DNA from: Sipunculus nudus
Lineage: Eukaryota; Annelida; Sipuncula; Golfingiida; Sipunculidae
Assembly: GCA_026874595.1 (NCBI GenBank)
Contig: CM049307.1
Span: forward strand, 41,672,362-41,736,361
DNA length: 64,000 nucleotides
Direction: 5' to 3'
Shown in pieces: positions 10,569 to 23,406 of this stretch. The notes under the pieces were generated by a model that did not search any database, had not been told where the DNA came from, and saw nothing but the letters and a program-made list of their open reading frames with translations. Position 1 is the stretch's first letter. The number at the start of each line of letters is the position of its first letter. The position numbers and the translations under genes were made by a program.

Positions 10569-12800
10569 AGTGATAGCAAGGGTTTTATCTTTAATCTCAC
10601 TTACAGAATGCTGATCTCTGGGTAAATTTGAAGTTGAGGGATTGAGATTTCATGGCAAGATGATTCCTGTGTCATTTACATCCAGACTTGAATTTATTGT
10701 AGTTAACATATTTCATCAACCAATCAAACTAGTTGTTCTGTATAACTCAACTTGAGATTGATAGTCCATGTATCCTGTGAGTGACTTGATTTGATTAGTT
10801 AAAATTCTAAATCTCATATTTAGTTACATCATTTTACAACCAATCAAAGACCCATTCTGCTCATGACACCTTTTGGCCAAACCGTCCACATTGTAGCTGT
10901 ATTGTTTATGTAATTTAATGTATTTATTTGTTAAACTTACACCTGCCTCTTCTCATCTAGTAATATGTTAGTACCTGTATATGACAGCTATAATTGTGTA
11001 TATTCATTCAGTACTGTCTTTTATATATATGTGTGTGTGTGGGTGTGTGCATGAGGTTTTTCCTGTTTGTATCATCTTCTGTAATATATCAATGTTTGTG
11101 TGCATAGAACTCTCCTATGGTTTGCTCTTTTGTCTTTCTTTTTAACATGTGAATTTGAAACCTACTTATATGTTGCCTTAATTGTTATGTTTTCCCATTT
11201 TTAGGTCTATTTAAGCAATAATTAAAATATCAGTTGGCCTGTTGTTATTGTTATAAATGTGGCCTAAATTTTCTTCATACTCTTGCTGGGTATCATCATT
11301 CTGTTGTATAATATTAATTTATTTTAGTTTTATGAAACTTTGGTAACATTAGGGCATTTTGATGAGGACATATTTAGGTTGGTGGAGGTTTTAGAAGCTG
11401 AGGGGGAATTAAGGGAAATATTATAATGACATTACACAGTGTGGGGTTCAGGGTGAAATCTGTGGGAGATAATGATTGTTAAGTAGAATATCCATGTCTG
11501 TATAGGATTTTACTTTATTGGTTGATGTACCGTGAAATTTTATTTTTCTACCTCTCTCCCTGACCTAGTCCAGATATCATTGTGTCTAGGTTGAGACACA
11601 CAGGCCAAAGACTAATAGTTTACAGGGCCTTTGTGTGAATAACATTAAATATTTTCAGTGGAACAAACCCCCCATCCCCCATCAGAGCCCTGATTTTATC
11701 ACTTGTAACAAAGGTATAATGAAGCAGGATTGATTGACCAAATAGAATTTTTTTTCTTTTTTCTTTATACTTATAAATTTTATATGTTAATCCCTGTGAT
11801 AGAAAACAAACCGTCCATAATTGTATCTATTTATTTATGTAATACATATGTTTTTTTATAAAAAAAACTTTTTTTTACTGTTAAATGTTGCATGTAGACT
11901 AACATTTGGGACATCCATACATACACTCTGCTGATCTTGCACACAATACTTGAACAGACACCACTGTATATACCCTAATTAAACCTGAGAAAATAACCTA
12001 ATTAAACACTCAGTAGATATGTGGATGAACATTCAGCCTATGATCCACTACACAGTTATTCACTCCAGTTGTTCCAGATCTCCTTTGTTTAAACCGCTGC
12101 TTTGTATAGCAAGATTCTCAGGATTTCACCACAGATTCTGGCACAGGGCCAAGAATTTGACCAATGAGAGTGGGGTGTCTCAGGTTTAAACTTGGAGCTG
12201 GATGCACAATGCCATATCATACTCTCATTGGTTTGATTACAATTCTTTGCTCTGTGCCATCCCTGGTGGTCAAACCCCGAGAATCTCACTATACAACTCA
12301 GTGGTTCAAACAAAGAATATCTAGAACCACAGCAGTGTATAATAACTGCATCGTAGGAGCGTAATAGTCCATTGACAGTCAACAACAGGAGCTTCTACTC
12401 TAGAAGATGTTTGTTCCCATTGATACACACACACGCCTCTGAACATATGTATACTAAACCTGTTTAAATTTAGTAGTTCATAAAAGTGCCACATTACATA
12501 TATTTGTTGCAATACATGCATGATTTCAGCATATTTTAATAAATTAATAAAGAAAAATAGATTGATATTGATTGGTTGACATAAGTATTTTTTTTAATAC
12601 ATTCATCTTGGTCAGATGATTTAAGTTTGTCTCCAGTGTTGTTTTGTGTGACAGAACTGCAGATTTACAATGTATTCTCATTTTGTTATCTTGTTGTAAC
12701 TTTGTCTAGTATGTATGGTGTGCTGTTCTCTTTCATCTCAGAACTACGTTTTTGTTACAAGATACAGACTGGTCAACAATAAATACAAGTTTTTTCATCG
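10569..12800 (+). other. Probable 3' UTR of the coiled-coil gene (proximal form)
   Basis: There is no coding signal. The stretch is AT-rich with (GT)n near 11030. A canonical AATAAA lies at 12778-12783, followed by a T-rich stretch, and is the best candidate poly(A) signal for transcripts ending at the 10388 exon. Upstream variants are also possible. A foldback element (12083-12315) lies inside this interval. Confidence 0.4.
12083..12315. mobile_element. Near-palindromic foldback element, copy A
   Basis: The termini CTTTGTTTAAACCGCTG and CAGTGGTTCAAACAAAG are inverted repeats. Inside, ACCAATGAGAGT pairs with ACTCTCATTGGT, and GATTTCACCAC pairs with the GTGGTCAAACC side, so almost the whole 233 bp can fold into a hairpin. 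It has no ORF. Related copies lie at 18655-18860 and 60012-60187. It falls inside the probable 3' UTR. Confidence 0.7.
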
Positions 12801-15800
12801 ATTCTTGTCTTAATTTTTATTTATTCAAGACTTCTGCATTATCATTGCTTTTGCTGGTTTTGTATATCTCACATCCTCCAAGCGACTGTCTTTACATCAT
12901 GTGTTACAGTTCATAAATTTTGTTAAAATGTAATTTGTAGAAACCAAAAGGTTGAGTCATTTGTCTGAACATCTTGTTTGTGCATATATAAATAGGAGCA
13001 TACAGTGATATTTCCTAACCACTTTAAAGTTACCGTTGGATGCTGAATTCTAGCTGCAGGACTGTGGAAACATGTCCTGTATGACCCGTTATGACACTAA
13101 CCGGGGATGCAAAAGTTGTACTACTATACAAGGTTGCACCATGTTAAGCAAACAATAGATGCATGTTCGGCATCATTGTGTCTTTGTATCTCCTAACTTT
13201 TACAAGAAGCTGAGCATTCTGGCCTGTTTATTAAAATGCAAGTGAAGTGACACCACAAGCCTCACTCCAGATTTTTTTTTTTTTTGGGGGGGGGGGGGGG
13301 GGGTGAACAATATTAATTATATTATAATGAAAAAGGTGTTGTCACATATTTTTCAGTTGATAAATGCTTTCTTGTAAAAAATAAACGTAAAAAAATATTT
13401 TAGAACAGTCCAAGAAAAATTTTGATAAATGTGAAATTCTAAGAGGACAAGTTGTAGGTGTTCAGCTTCAAAATGTATAAAAGATTCACCAATACAGCAA
13501 ATTTCAGAACGTGACATAGGACAATAGCTGAGAAATATAATATTTGCATAAATTATACTAAAACTATTAAGGTCTAGATCGTTCTAAGATTGAAGACCAT
13601 GATAGAATTATGCAAAACTACAAGTTGTCATCAATATCGATTGATATGCCAAAGTCCTAAGAAATGCATAATCGTGTATCATTTTGTCTTTCTACACTTA
13701 AAAAATACGTGAAAATTGGAATTGTAGAAGGCACCGCAAGTCATGGGCAATAGTAACTGCTAACCATGATAACAGTCACAACAAATGTCAGAATAATCCA
13801 TGATATTTTGAGGAATCTGAATAAAAAATCCTTTAAAATTTAGTAGTATTTCCCCCACAAGTAATGTGACAAAACTGCTCAAAAACGAATGAACTGTACG
13901 TGGCACCAAAAGTATTGCTAACCGTGGTCTATGGTTGCGCCATATTTCGGAACAAATGGTGTGGTAATTCTTTAATAATATTTGTTTTTAAACAGGTTTG
14001 CAGAAATAAGCAAAAATAAGTTTAAAGGTCACGCTTTCGGTCTGTGTAGGCACACGCCCTTATGTGTGTCCATGCAAAATTTCAGAGAAATCTGTTAATT
14101 ATTTTGTTACAAAGGGGTTTTGTTGCGGTCATTGTCTTCGTGTCAGCATTCGTAGGTTGGGGTTAGTCCGGCCAGGGCTTTAATATTGTTTGCTACTAAA
14201 ATACGTATTAAAACGTGATTCCATGTACCGATACACGTTACACGGTGCCACATGAAAGGAGTCGGCCAGGAAGCCGTCAAGTAATTATATGTTCTGCCGC
14301 TAAGTGGCAGTACCTGTTCTGAGCGTTGCGCCACAAAAACAGCAAGTGTGATGATCGGGTATTGGGTCGTTAAAGGTGTGGCTACCCTATACTCATTCAA
14401 AGGCTTCGTCCTCTGATTTATTTTTTATTGTTATATTAACTTTCATGGAAATCTGTCTCTTTGCACAGAATATTTTTGTGATTTGCAGCTAACAAATATA
14501 GATGAACATAGCAAAACATGCCTAAAGGTATGGATGGCGCGCACAGAGGCAAGCACCATGCAAGCTTCTACCGAGACGCACACGTGCATAAAAGTACGCC
14601 AAATAATTGCTGAGAAATATTAATACTTTCCTTTGTCGACAAGACAATATTAATATAAAAGAGATATTTCATCCCAAAACTTTGTCATTTTGAAAAGGAA
14701 AAATTTGAATTACAGGCAGTACGCCAAAGCTATCGGGCTCACCGATGTTTATTTTATTAAACGAAACAAGAGTAAAATTAATCATAGCAAACCATCATGA
14801 GCTGAACTGATAGGTATTAGACAATTTATTTAGGTTGTTACTTCTGGGATTTATTGATTCAAGGGGACGGGCGGGCAAACGTTAAAATTTAAAAGTAATT
14901 TTCACCACCGGTCTTTGAACACCAAGACCTTGACAATATGGAGAATTGCCGTGTTAATTTCCAAGATCCTCTTGGCCCAACAGTCATTTGCTGCTGACTT
15001 TCCAGTATTCGTGGGACCGGCATGGCTGCGAAGTCTCTATCTCACAATCATTCTTAAGGGCGCGTTTAAGCTCGAACAGTCACCAACATCATTTACATTC
15101 AGTTGATAAACGAATACTTTATTTACAATATGATTAATTTACAATATATGATATCCTAACAGTGGTTTCTATTAATATATGCTGGTCCGTGTAAAGACAA
15201 TATAAAACGGAAAGTAAATGCTAAACATCAAAGAAAATTAATATCAAAAGAATATTTGGGAAATAGATCTATATTTTTTAGCCTCTCACGTATAGGTATA
15301 GACGTTTATCCATCATCTTTCGAAGCTTATTCTGGACTTAAAAAAAAATGAAATAAAGCTAACATTAACGGACCGAAGCCACGTTTTGTATAACAAAATT
15401 CAAGTAATATTCATTATCGCCAGATGGCGCTTTTTTCACTTTTATATTTCGTCCCTCGCGGCACGAAGTCCATTCCTTGGTTCTCAATAAACAATGGCAC
15501 ATGACCAAAATATCATACCTGTGCGACATTTTGAATATAATAAATAAAGATACTAGTATACCGGGCAATTAGACTAACTGGATGAAGAATACATAAACTC
15601 TGAGTAGCCTTGCGGTACGGCATCGGCGGGAAATGTCTCATTGCGCATGTATGTGTGTGTGATGAGGAAAGATCCTTCGTCAGAAATCCTATCTTTTTTC
15701 ATGAGTGTCACACTTGAGTGATCCTCAGGGCAAGGTTTTTGACATACAGTTCCGAGTCCCACTGAGAAACCGTAAACTCATGCGAGCACACGGAAATCAT

Positions 15801-17011
15801 TGAGACAATTTTTAACTAAAGCATTTGTATTTAAAGAATATAGAACAATATTTACAACTGGTTCTTGTTCATGACAATCATATTCCGTAAAAAAGACAGA
15901 AAAATATCAACAGTTTCCTCAAACGTTTCGCACTGAAACAGCGCCATGATTAACTCTGACTAAATGTTCTCATACTCTCACTATAAATACCCCCGAAATA
16001 CTGTATCTCTCTGTGCATGTCAAGACATCATTCTCAACCGGTTAGTTTTGAGAATACTATAAACGTTTTACAAAACGCCTTTTAAAGTGAGCCATCCTTC
16101 GCTCACCTTAGGTGGTCGATTGCAGCAAAGTCACCAGACTGAGGTAGATAACTCTATATTGTTAGCAACTTCGAGATAGGTTGTCTTCTTGCTTTCAAAG
16201 ACCTGGGCCATCTGCTCAAATCTTGATGACGTCAGATCCGAGGGCCCAAAAGCGCAGAGGTCGGCCTCGAAGTCTAATGGAATCCTGTCAAATCCTACTA
16301 CACTACGCTGATTATATATCAGTCTGAATAAATGAGCAGTTTTACAGAGTGTGCTATAGTCTTTGAACTGGCGATAACCAGAGGAACTTCAAATTAACCT
16401 GTTCGTTAATTTAAATTTGACAGAAAGCAAATATCGACGTCCATGAATGGCAGGTAAAACAGCAGGTTCAGGAGTATCTGGACCAAACCTAATCCGTAAA
16501 TTCTTAACGTATAAGCAAACACAAAATGAAATATGACTTCCATACATAATCCATAATCTCAATAATCCATCTATATTGTACAATAGAAAAGGGCAAGATA
16601 AAGTTGATTAAAACTTTTCTCTTTTGGGGGTAAAACACTATATGACTGCTACTGAGTAAAATGTAATATATAAATTCATATACAGTTTATGCATTATATT
16701 TGTATTATCTGTAGTTGTTTATGTATTATATTGCCTACTCTTGCTATTTATTTGCTGAAATCATAATTTGACAAGCTACACTTTGATAGTTTAGTTTATT
16801 TGCTAAAATCGTTTGATTGCACGATTCAAATGCATCTCCGGATTCAATATAAGAATATGAACATTTCTTAATATATTTGGATATATTGAAACAATACCTG
16901 CCATGTTCTTTTCATTTGGGCCGTTGAAATCACTGTGTAACTATTGACCATTCACATTTATGTCGGCACTTAACCCCGTCATTCCTATATAGTTCTACAT
17001 TCTTCCACCAG
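12801..17011. other. Alternative-exon intron or intergenic, nothing definite
   Basis: If the exon at 17012 is used, this DNA is intronic. It holds a T run then G run at 13272-13303 and otherwise unique-looking AT-rich DNA. Short ORFs near 14150 and 14920 have no splice context and are not called. Confidence 0.4.
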
Positions 17012-17354
17012 GTGGCTACGCTGGAAGGAGACGCTCCTGTTGTTGGGTTCGGATTCGGACAGTTCGGATTCAGACTCGGACGAAACTGCGAGCAAAACAA
17101 CGGCTGGTCAGAAAGAGTCAGACTCGGACGATGACTCATCTGACGAAGACGAGGAAGACAAAAATAAGAAGAAGAACAAGAAGGATGACTCCAGCGACTC
17201 CGATGACTCCGATAGTGACGACTCTGACAACACGAGGAGGCGGGGCAAAGACACGGATACGGACTCTGAGGGCGGCGTGGACAGTGACGACGGCAAGAAG
17301 AAGAAGAAACCCAAGAAGAAACCCGCCAGGCAGGACGACTCAGACTCCGATTAA
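17012..17354 (+). CDS. Alternative last exon with acidic Ser/Asp-rich tail
   Basis: The acceptor TTCCACCAG precedes a phase-2 reading frame that runs without interruption to TAA at 17352-17354. With the exon at 8657-8835 it gives AG|G (Arg), then WLRWKETLLLLG. This parallels WLYWKTRW in the exon at 10388. About 100 residues follow that are dominated by Ser, Asp and Glu with Lys clusters (KNKKKNKKDD, GKKKKKPKKKPA), ending QDDSDSD. Exons 789 to 8835 plus this exon total 915 nt, exactly 305 codons. Such SD/SDSE repeats are typical casein kinase 2 substrates and Ca2+-binding or nuclear low-complexity tails, which is inference only. A separate gene starting nearby is less likely, because no ATG precedes the frame. 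A possible AATAAA follows at 17843. Confidence 0.7.
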
Positions 17355-17530
17355 AAGGTAAATCCTCAGACAAGATGGTAATTTTGTTTTCTGTTGAGCT
17401 AGTGAAAGTCTGTATATGATAAACAGAATAACAAAAGAACTGCCACCTAAATACTAGACTCTGCAATGTCTCTGTGATAAACAGACAGACACAGTTTCCT
17501 GTCTTCAAACGCCTAGTATACGGAGCTACG

Positions 17531-17755
17531 CAGGGGCGGATCCAGGATTTAGGAAAAGGGGGGGGGGTGTCAACCCAGGAGGATAAATGAAAACCATAAA
17601 AAAGGTCCTCAGGTCTGAAAAAGGGGGGGGGGTCCAGGCGGCGAAATTTTGTCTGAAGCCCTTAAAAAACGATGTTTCTGATGAAAAAAAGGGGAGATGG
17701 GGGGGGGGGGTCCGGACCCCTGGACCCCTCCCCCCCCCCCCTGGATCCGCTTCTG
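17531..17755. mobile_element. TIR element (225 bp) with 5-bp target duplication, copy 1
   Basis: The left end CAGGGGCGGATCCAGG and the right end CCTGGATCCGCTTCTG are inverted repeats. The interior is G-run rich and non-coding. CTACG directly flanks both sides (17526-17530, 17756-17760). A second copy with another 5-bp duplication lies at 54467-54570. The CAGGGGCGG terminus resembles hAT-type ends, but hAT elements make 8-bp duplications, so the family is left open. Confidence 0.75.
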
Positions 17756-18305
17756 CTACGGGATAGTCTGTTCAGAACATAAACCCGATAAAACATAAAC
17801 GGACGCTACTCCCACTAAATATTTTTATACCTCCTTGCGTTTAATAAAATTATGCACCCATCGGCCAAACACATTTGGACTGTCAAGCTATTTTGAACAT
17901 AAATACCAGATGTAAATCAACGTGATCGCGCCTAAATAGGACCCGACCAGTGCAGAAACTTGACTGCTCTGATCGGGTGCTATTCCTGTGGATTTTATAT
18001 AATTGATTTTTTTCTTTAGCGGAGTCGCAATTGCCAAACACATGCAGAGCATTTTTTTACAGCTTGCAAACGCGGTCATTCCAGGAAATGTTTGAATGTT
18101 ATGATCTTTGAACGAATTTAACGAGATAGGGACTGTTCGGAATTTCGAGGCAGATATCACCCGCTTGGACAGCAAGACAAATGTATCAATACATGAGAGG
18201 GCATCCCTTCATGGGTGACCTCATTCACACTGACAGACAGAACATTGCTTAATGTCTTAATGTCTCTGTAATGATGTGAGAGGGCCATCGACAGTCATTG
18301 CTTAG

Positions 18306-18423
18306 CTGTTGTGGTTCCACTCGTGGCTGTCGGCGGGACAGAGACAGCTAAGAGTTATGTCAACATGGACGCCCGAGCGCAGATGGCAGCCAACCACGGC
18401 CTCACGAACGATCATTTCCTGTA
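18306..18423 (+). other. Candidate terminal coding exon
   Basis: After an AG at 18304-18305 (TTGCTTAG) a GC-rich segment is open to TAG. In one frame it reads VAVGGTETAKSYVNMDARAQ and then MAANHGLTNDHFL before the stop. The peptide looks like a real C-terminus, but the acceptor is weak and other frames are also open over part of it. It could belong to another gene or be a further alternative end of the coiled-coil gene, though the phase does not clearly fit the latter. Confidence 0.25.
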
Positions 18424-18654
18424 GAGTCCAACTTATGACCAGTCCTTCACATCACATACATAAACACTTCGAAACCTATGCAGCACACGTTTGTGATACA
18501 AACTAATCAAATGTTTCGTTGGTTAAGATGAAGTAAATGTATTCATAGAAAAGGTGAACACTGAAAATAGTAATGATCTTTGGTAGTAGTACTCATGTAG
18601 CCACTGATCCTCACGCCGCGGTTACATACTGCAATCGTTTAACATTCCCTTCAT

Positions 18655-18860
18655 TATAAGCGCTGCTTTGTATAGCATGATTCTCCTGGTTTTACCACCA
18701 GGGCTTGCATAGGGCAAAGTATTGTAATCAGACCAATGAGAGTGTAGTATCGCACTGCGCATCCAGCTCCAAGTTTCAAGCCGGCGGCACTGCGGTCTCA
18801 TTGGTTTGATGCATAATGCGATACACGGCGAAGGAGATATTTAACGACTGCTGTGTATGG
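18655..18860. mobile_element. Near-palindromic foldback element, copy B (diverged)
   Basis: GCTGCTTTGTATAGCATGATTCTC, ACCACCAGGGC, ACCAATGAGAGT and TCTCATTGGTTTGAT match copy A in order. The right half is eroded. Confidence 0.55.
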
Positions 18861-21800
18861 TCCGTTGCGTAAGGAGTACATTGCAAGACTAAAACTTATC
18901 CTTTCATTACTTAGGGTTTAGGGTGCTTTGTTTAATATGTTATTTCTGCTAGGTACATATTAACGTACTTATCTTCCTGAGAATATCACCAGAAAGACTA
19001 GCTTATCCTATGTATTCTCCTCAGCACACTTGGACCCAATATATATTTTAAAGCTAGCTATACACCTACTTTTGCTGTAGAATGTATGTGATTGCTGGCT
19101 AATTTTGCGTACAAATAAATAAACTCTGGATAATTCTTGTTAAAAGCGGTTCTTATAACGCCTCTGTAACTTGTGTATAAGATTGTTTATGTAATTTTTT
19201 TAGAAAACAAAGCAACGTTGACAAACGGAAAAATCAAATGACCTGAGTTAGTTGGTTGCTCATATGTGCGGAAGTTTAAAGATCACTAGTAGTAACTCGC
19301 TATAAACGCCATTTGCATATTCTTGGTTTATCTGACTCTCTTTACTTGAATATATATATATTTGGAGTATTTTGGCGGGCCATCCACAAGACGAACAACC
19401 TGGGTTCAGATATCGGAATAGGCTCCTTTAACTCTTACAGTCAGTGTACCCAATGTTATCGTTTTCACAGCTTATATAAGCTTAAAACATTTGGAATTTA
19501 AAAAAATAGCATATTCAATTCATTGTCATTTTACAGCACGGATTGGCAAAACTATTCACTCTGTTGATTTATCACACGTATTTTTGTCATTGCAGGTTAC
19601 AGACCACTCACCGACGTGCCTGTAAAGCCAATGGCCCGTGTGTGATCGGGATATTCTAAAGTGGTTACGCCGCGGTGCTGTTACATTTATAGTAAAGTTA
19701 CGTACTAATAAAAATGTGTTTAAATGTAAACCAAGCTCTGCACTTAAGGCATCTACTAGTTTAAATAGCCATTTTTCTCACTATAAGAAATAATAGAGAA
19801 AGAAAGAATTAAATATAAGGAAAGAAAACTTAGCTGCGTTTTGAAACACGTGCAGAACATGCAGGGTCCAGATAGACATACATGTTAACGTCACCAGATA
19901 TTTGTGATATTTTTTTCTATATAAACATATTACCATATGCAATAGTATTTGAAACTAGAAATTTGCATTCTCAGAAATGCAAGCCTCCGCCATGTGTGTG
20001 CGCGGGGGGGGGGCTATTACGTAATGCTCCCATGCCGAACCGTGTTTGTATTCACTAATTCGGCCCATATTTTGAAGTTCATTCGTGCATAAAATGACTA
20101 CATTTGTGAACATTCCTTGAAGATGTGGGTGAATCCGGATCATGAGGCAGATCCACACCAATATCTGATCGATTATTCATTGGTTCATTCCTGAAATGCC
20201 CTGAAAAGTTCATGATATTCCGTTCAAGACTGCATGAGTTATGTTGTGAACAAAACACACAAACACACGAACAGGGATGAACGCATACCCTCCTGGCGAA
20301 GGCAATTGTTACAGGCATGGATTCATATTAAGGCATGACAGTTACAGAACCAGTATAGATGATAGATCACGCCATCAACACGTAATGCCAAAGATGCTGT
20401 TGACTGTCTGTTGATTGAATATCTACTGCCACCATGGGACAGCCTCGAAATCAAGATATCATGGAAGTAGTTTAGAGAAAGTATGTATAACCAATGGATA
20501 ATTACCCAGAAAACATTCATTATATATAAATATGGTCCAGTTTATTTGGGCGCCTATACAGTGCGGTACATATTTTTTTGCGAAAATCTATACTGTAATA
20601 AAAGGTTTACATTCCAAGCAGCCTGTTGTTTATATTGATCAGGCTTCTGTGAATTGTATTTTTTTTACTATGTTCAATAGTTTGCCATCCAGTTTTAGTC
20701 AGGATACTTGCATTTCTCAGAATGATTTCTTGTCTCATACGAAAATACTCTTGTTTACTATTTGTTTGGACAGTGTACTTTTTACCTGCTTCTATAAAAA
20801 GGAATTTCAAGAAATTAATGTCTTTTACTGTGTATAATCTATAAATGTCTCATAATATGAACATGAACGTATACAGGTATAGGTGACTGTGATATAGTTT
20901 AGTTTTCAGAAATTAAAATATTTTACTGTGTAACATGTTGAACAAGAAAAGAAATACTCAAACTAAGGAACTTTTATATTATTGGACTGCAAATATATCA
21001 CGAAATCATCGCTGTTTTGGTTCACCCTGTCCTGGCGAAGACCGAACTTACTCATGCACTCGGATTCTCTCGTGACCAGGGTCTTATATATATTATAAAG
21101 TAGTCGTGTTTCTGGATTGGCCATTTTAGACCCTTAATTATGTTTATAATATATGCCAAATAAAATGTGTTTTTTTGGCATTCATGCATGGACATATCTC
21201 CTCAGCGAAATTTTGTTCTAACTTTTACGAATCGATGTGTTTTAAACATGAAGGGCATTTGTCTTACGTGAGAGTTTCTCGTATTCATAATATTTTGTTT
21301 ATATACTGCGTTCTGCTCAAGTCCAATAGTGACTCTAGTAACCCCTATTTGCTCATTTCCCGTGAATAGCTAAATACTCTTTTTAAGATTTTCTTAGCAA
21401 ACAATTAAAGTACAGTTTTCATTATCTTTCAAAATTTATGTAGGTCTGTAAAATGTTTTCTATCAGATTTTCTGAACGGTGACCCCCCCTTCAAGATTTG
21501 TATATATTATTTATAGTTTTATGACTGCGAATACTCACGTTCTGGACTATGTATATACCGGTATACTCAATCTGAAGATCAATATAAGCTTATTTTGTTT
21601 TACTTCATGTTGTGATACAAGAATACCTGCAACAGTTACAATATATGCGTTCTAGTGTAGTTATCAAAGCCATACATGCACGTGACCCTGTTCCCTACAT
21701 ATGCGTGATATATTGGTAATATATGACCTAAAACAATGAATAAGTTAAATTTTCTCATTAATGTTTACATACATGTGTGCACTGCCCTATAGTTTCTAAA

Positions 21801-22272
21801 TTGTGACTTCTCATTCGATATTTATATACCGTGTATAGGACCTCTCCTAGTGGGCACCTCCATAATGTGGGCACCTCTTTACAGTGGGCAGTGTTTGACA
21901 GTCTCTCTTTTTCTCCTTATTATTTATGATACAACTATGACCTCCATATAATGGGCATTTCTGTGAAGTTTTTCAGTTTAGCCCAGTCCCTAGGGTGCTC
22001 ATATTTTAGAGATTTCCATGGATATTATTTATAGTCCTTTGACTGCGAATGTAGATATCAGGCTTTGCCCTTATACTGGACTATGATTATTATCATTCTG
22101 AAGATCATTCAAGTGTACATGTAGATTTATCAAAGCCATGTGGTACATATCCCTTTTCCCTCTATGTGATATATTGGTCATATGGCCTTAAACAATGAAT
22201 ACGTCATATTTTATCACTAATGTTCATATACATATACATGTGTGCACTGCTGAATAAACAATAATTTATTTA

Positions 22273-22335
<63 letters not shown>

Positions 22336-22617
22336 GTAATATGTACAAAAGGGAATATAAAGTGAATTATATTATACATACCACGTCCCATATCATGAAC
22401 ATGAACAGGTGACTGCGATATAGCTCTGTGTGATATAAACTATTTATGTTAATCAATGTGGACGTATACTTAAACTTGTATTGCACATACCTCATATTCC
22501 AAAAGTTGTGATAATAACTGAATTTACTTAAATTATTAAGTTAAATTTTAATTGTACCTTTTCCTGCACTTTTAAATGTGAAATGCTAAATAAGTGTAAA
22601 CTATAAATAAAGACCTT

Positions 22618-22697
<80 letters not shown>
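18861..22697. other. Intergenic, nothing definite
   Basis: This is AT-rich DNA with an (AT)n tract at 22275-22332 and another at 22624-22697. I found no convincing gene. Isolated ORFs near 20000-20800 overlap on both strands and look like chance. Confidence 0.4.
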
Positions 22698-22700
<3 letters not shown>

Positions 22701-22878
22701 TGAAACCTCGTTGTGTCGAAGTCGAAGGGAACATCAGAAAACATCGACACATCCGAGGTTCGACACAAGCGGGTTTTATTTGGTAATAATTTAACTAGAG
22801 TTGTCCGATATACTAAGTCTGTAACTTCGACATAAGCGGGGTATTCGACTTAAGCGAGTTCGACACATCGAGGTTTTA

Positions 22879-22881
<3 letters not shown>
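22698..22881. mobile_element. pogo/Tc1-like MITE in an (AT)n tract
   Basis: The left end CAGTGAAACCTCGTTGTGTCGA and the inverted right end CAGTAAAACCTCGATGTGTCGA form a TIR of about 27 bp, flanked by TA. Internal TTCGACATAAGCGG motifs repeat. The element has no ORF. CAGT..AACCTCG ends with TA target sites are typical of pogo/Tigger elements of the Tc1/mariner superfamily. It lies inside an (AT)n microsatellite (22624-22697 and 22882-22924). Confidence 0.75.
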
Positions 22882-22924
<43 letters not shown>

Positions 22925-22927
<3 letters not shown>

Positions 22928-23337
22928 AATGAATATTTAATTATGGCACATCATGACATTTGAAAAAAAAGCAATTTCACTCTTAAACATTTGCAATAAA
23001 TTTTGTTAGCACAAACATAAATTATTGTATCCATTTAGATTTTATTTTAAAACTCTCTGCATATGGTATGCACTTACATTTTCTTCATGTAATACTCTGT
23101 GATAAGGTTATTATGGTTGCTTTTTATATGTATTATTTTATAATATTGTATATTATTTGAATATTTATTAATTGTTAGGCTGTATATGATCTATGTATAT
23201 AGATTATATTAATGTATATCATAATATCATATATGGTGTTATGCAACTGTCTCCTTTATGAAAGTATACTTATTGAAATAAAAAAACAGACTGCATCGTG
23301 ATGTATTTCGCTTCATGACGCATATCTTTGAGTTCTA

Positions 23338-23406
<69 letters not shown>

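Noticed and set aside
17888-18175. Minus-strand ORF of 95 residues with a hydrophobic C-terminus, resembling a small mitochondrial membrane protein
   Set aside because: It starts only at TTG, no upstream in-frame ATG exists before a stop, and no good acceptor is visible. It could still be a pseudogene or exon.
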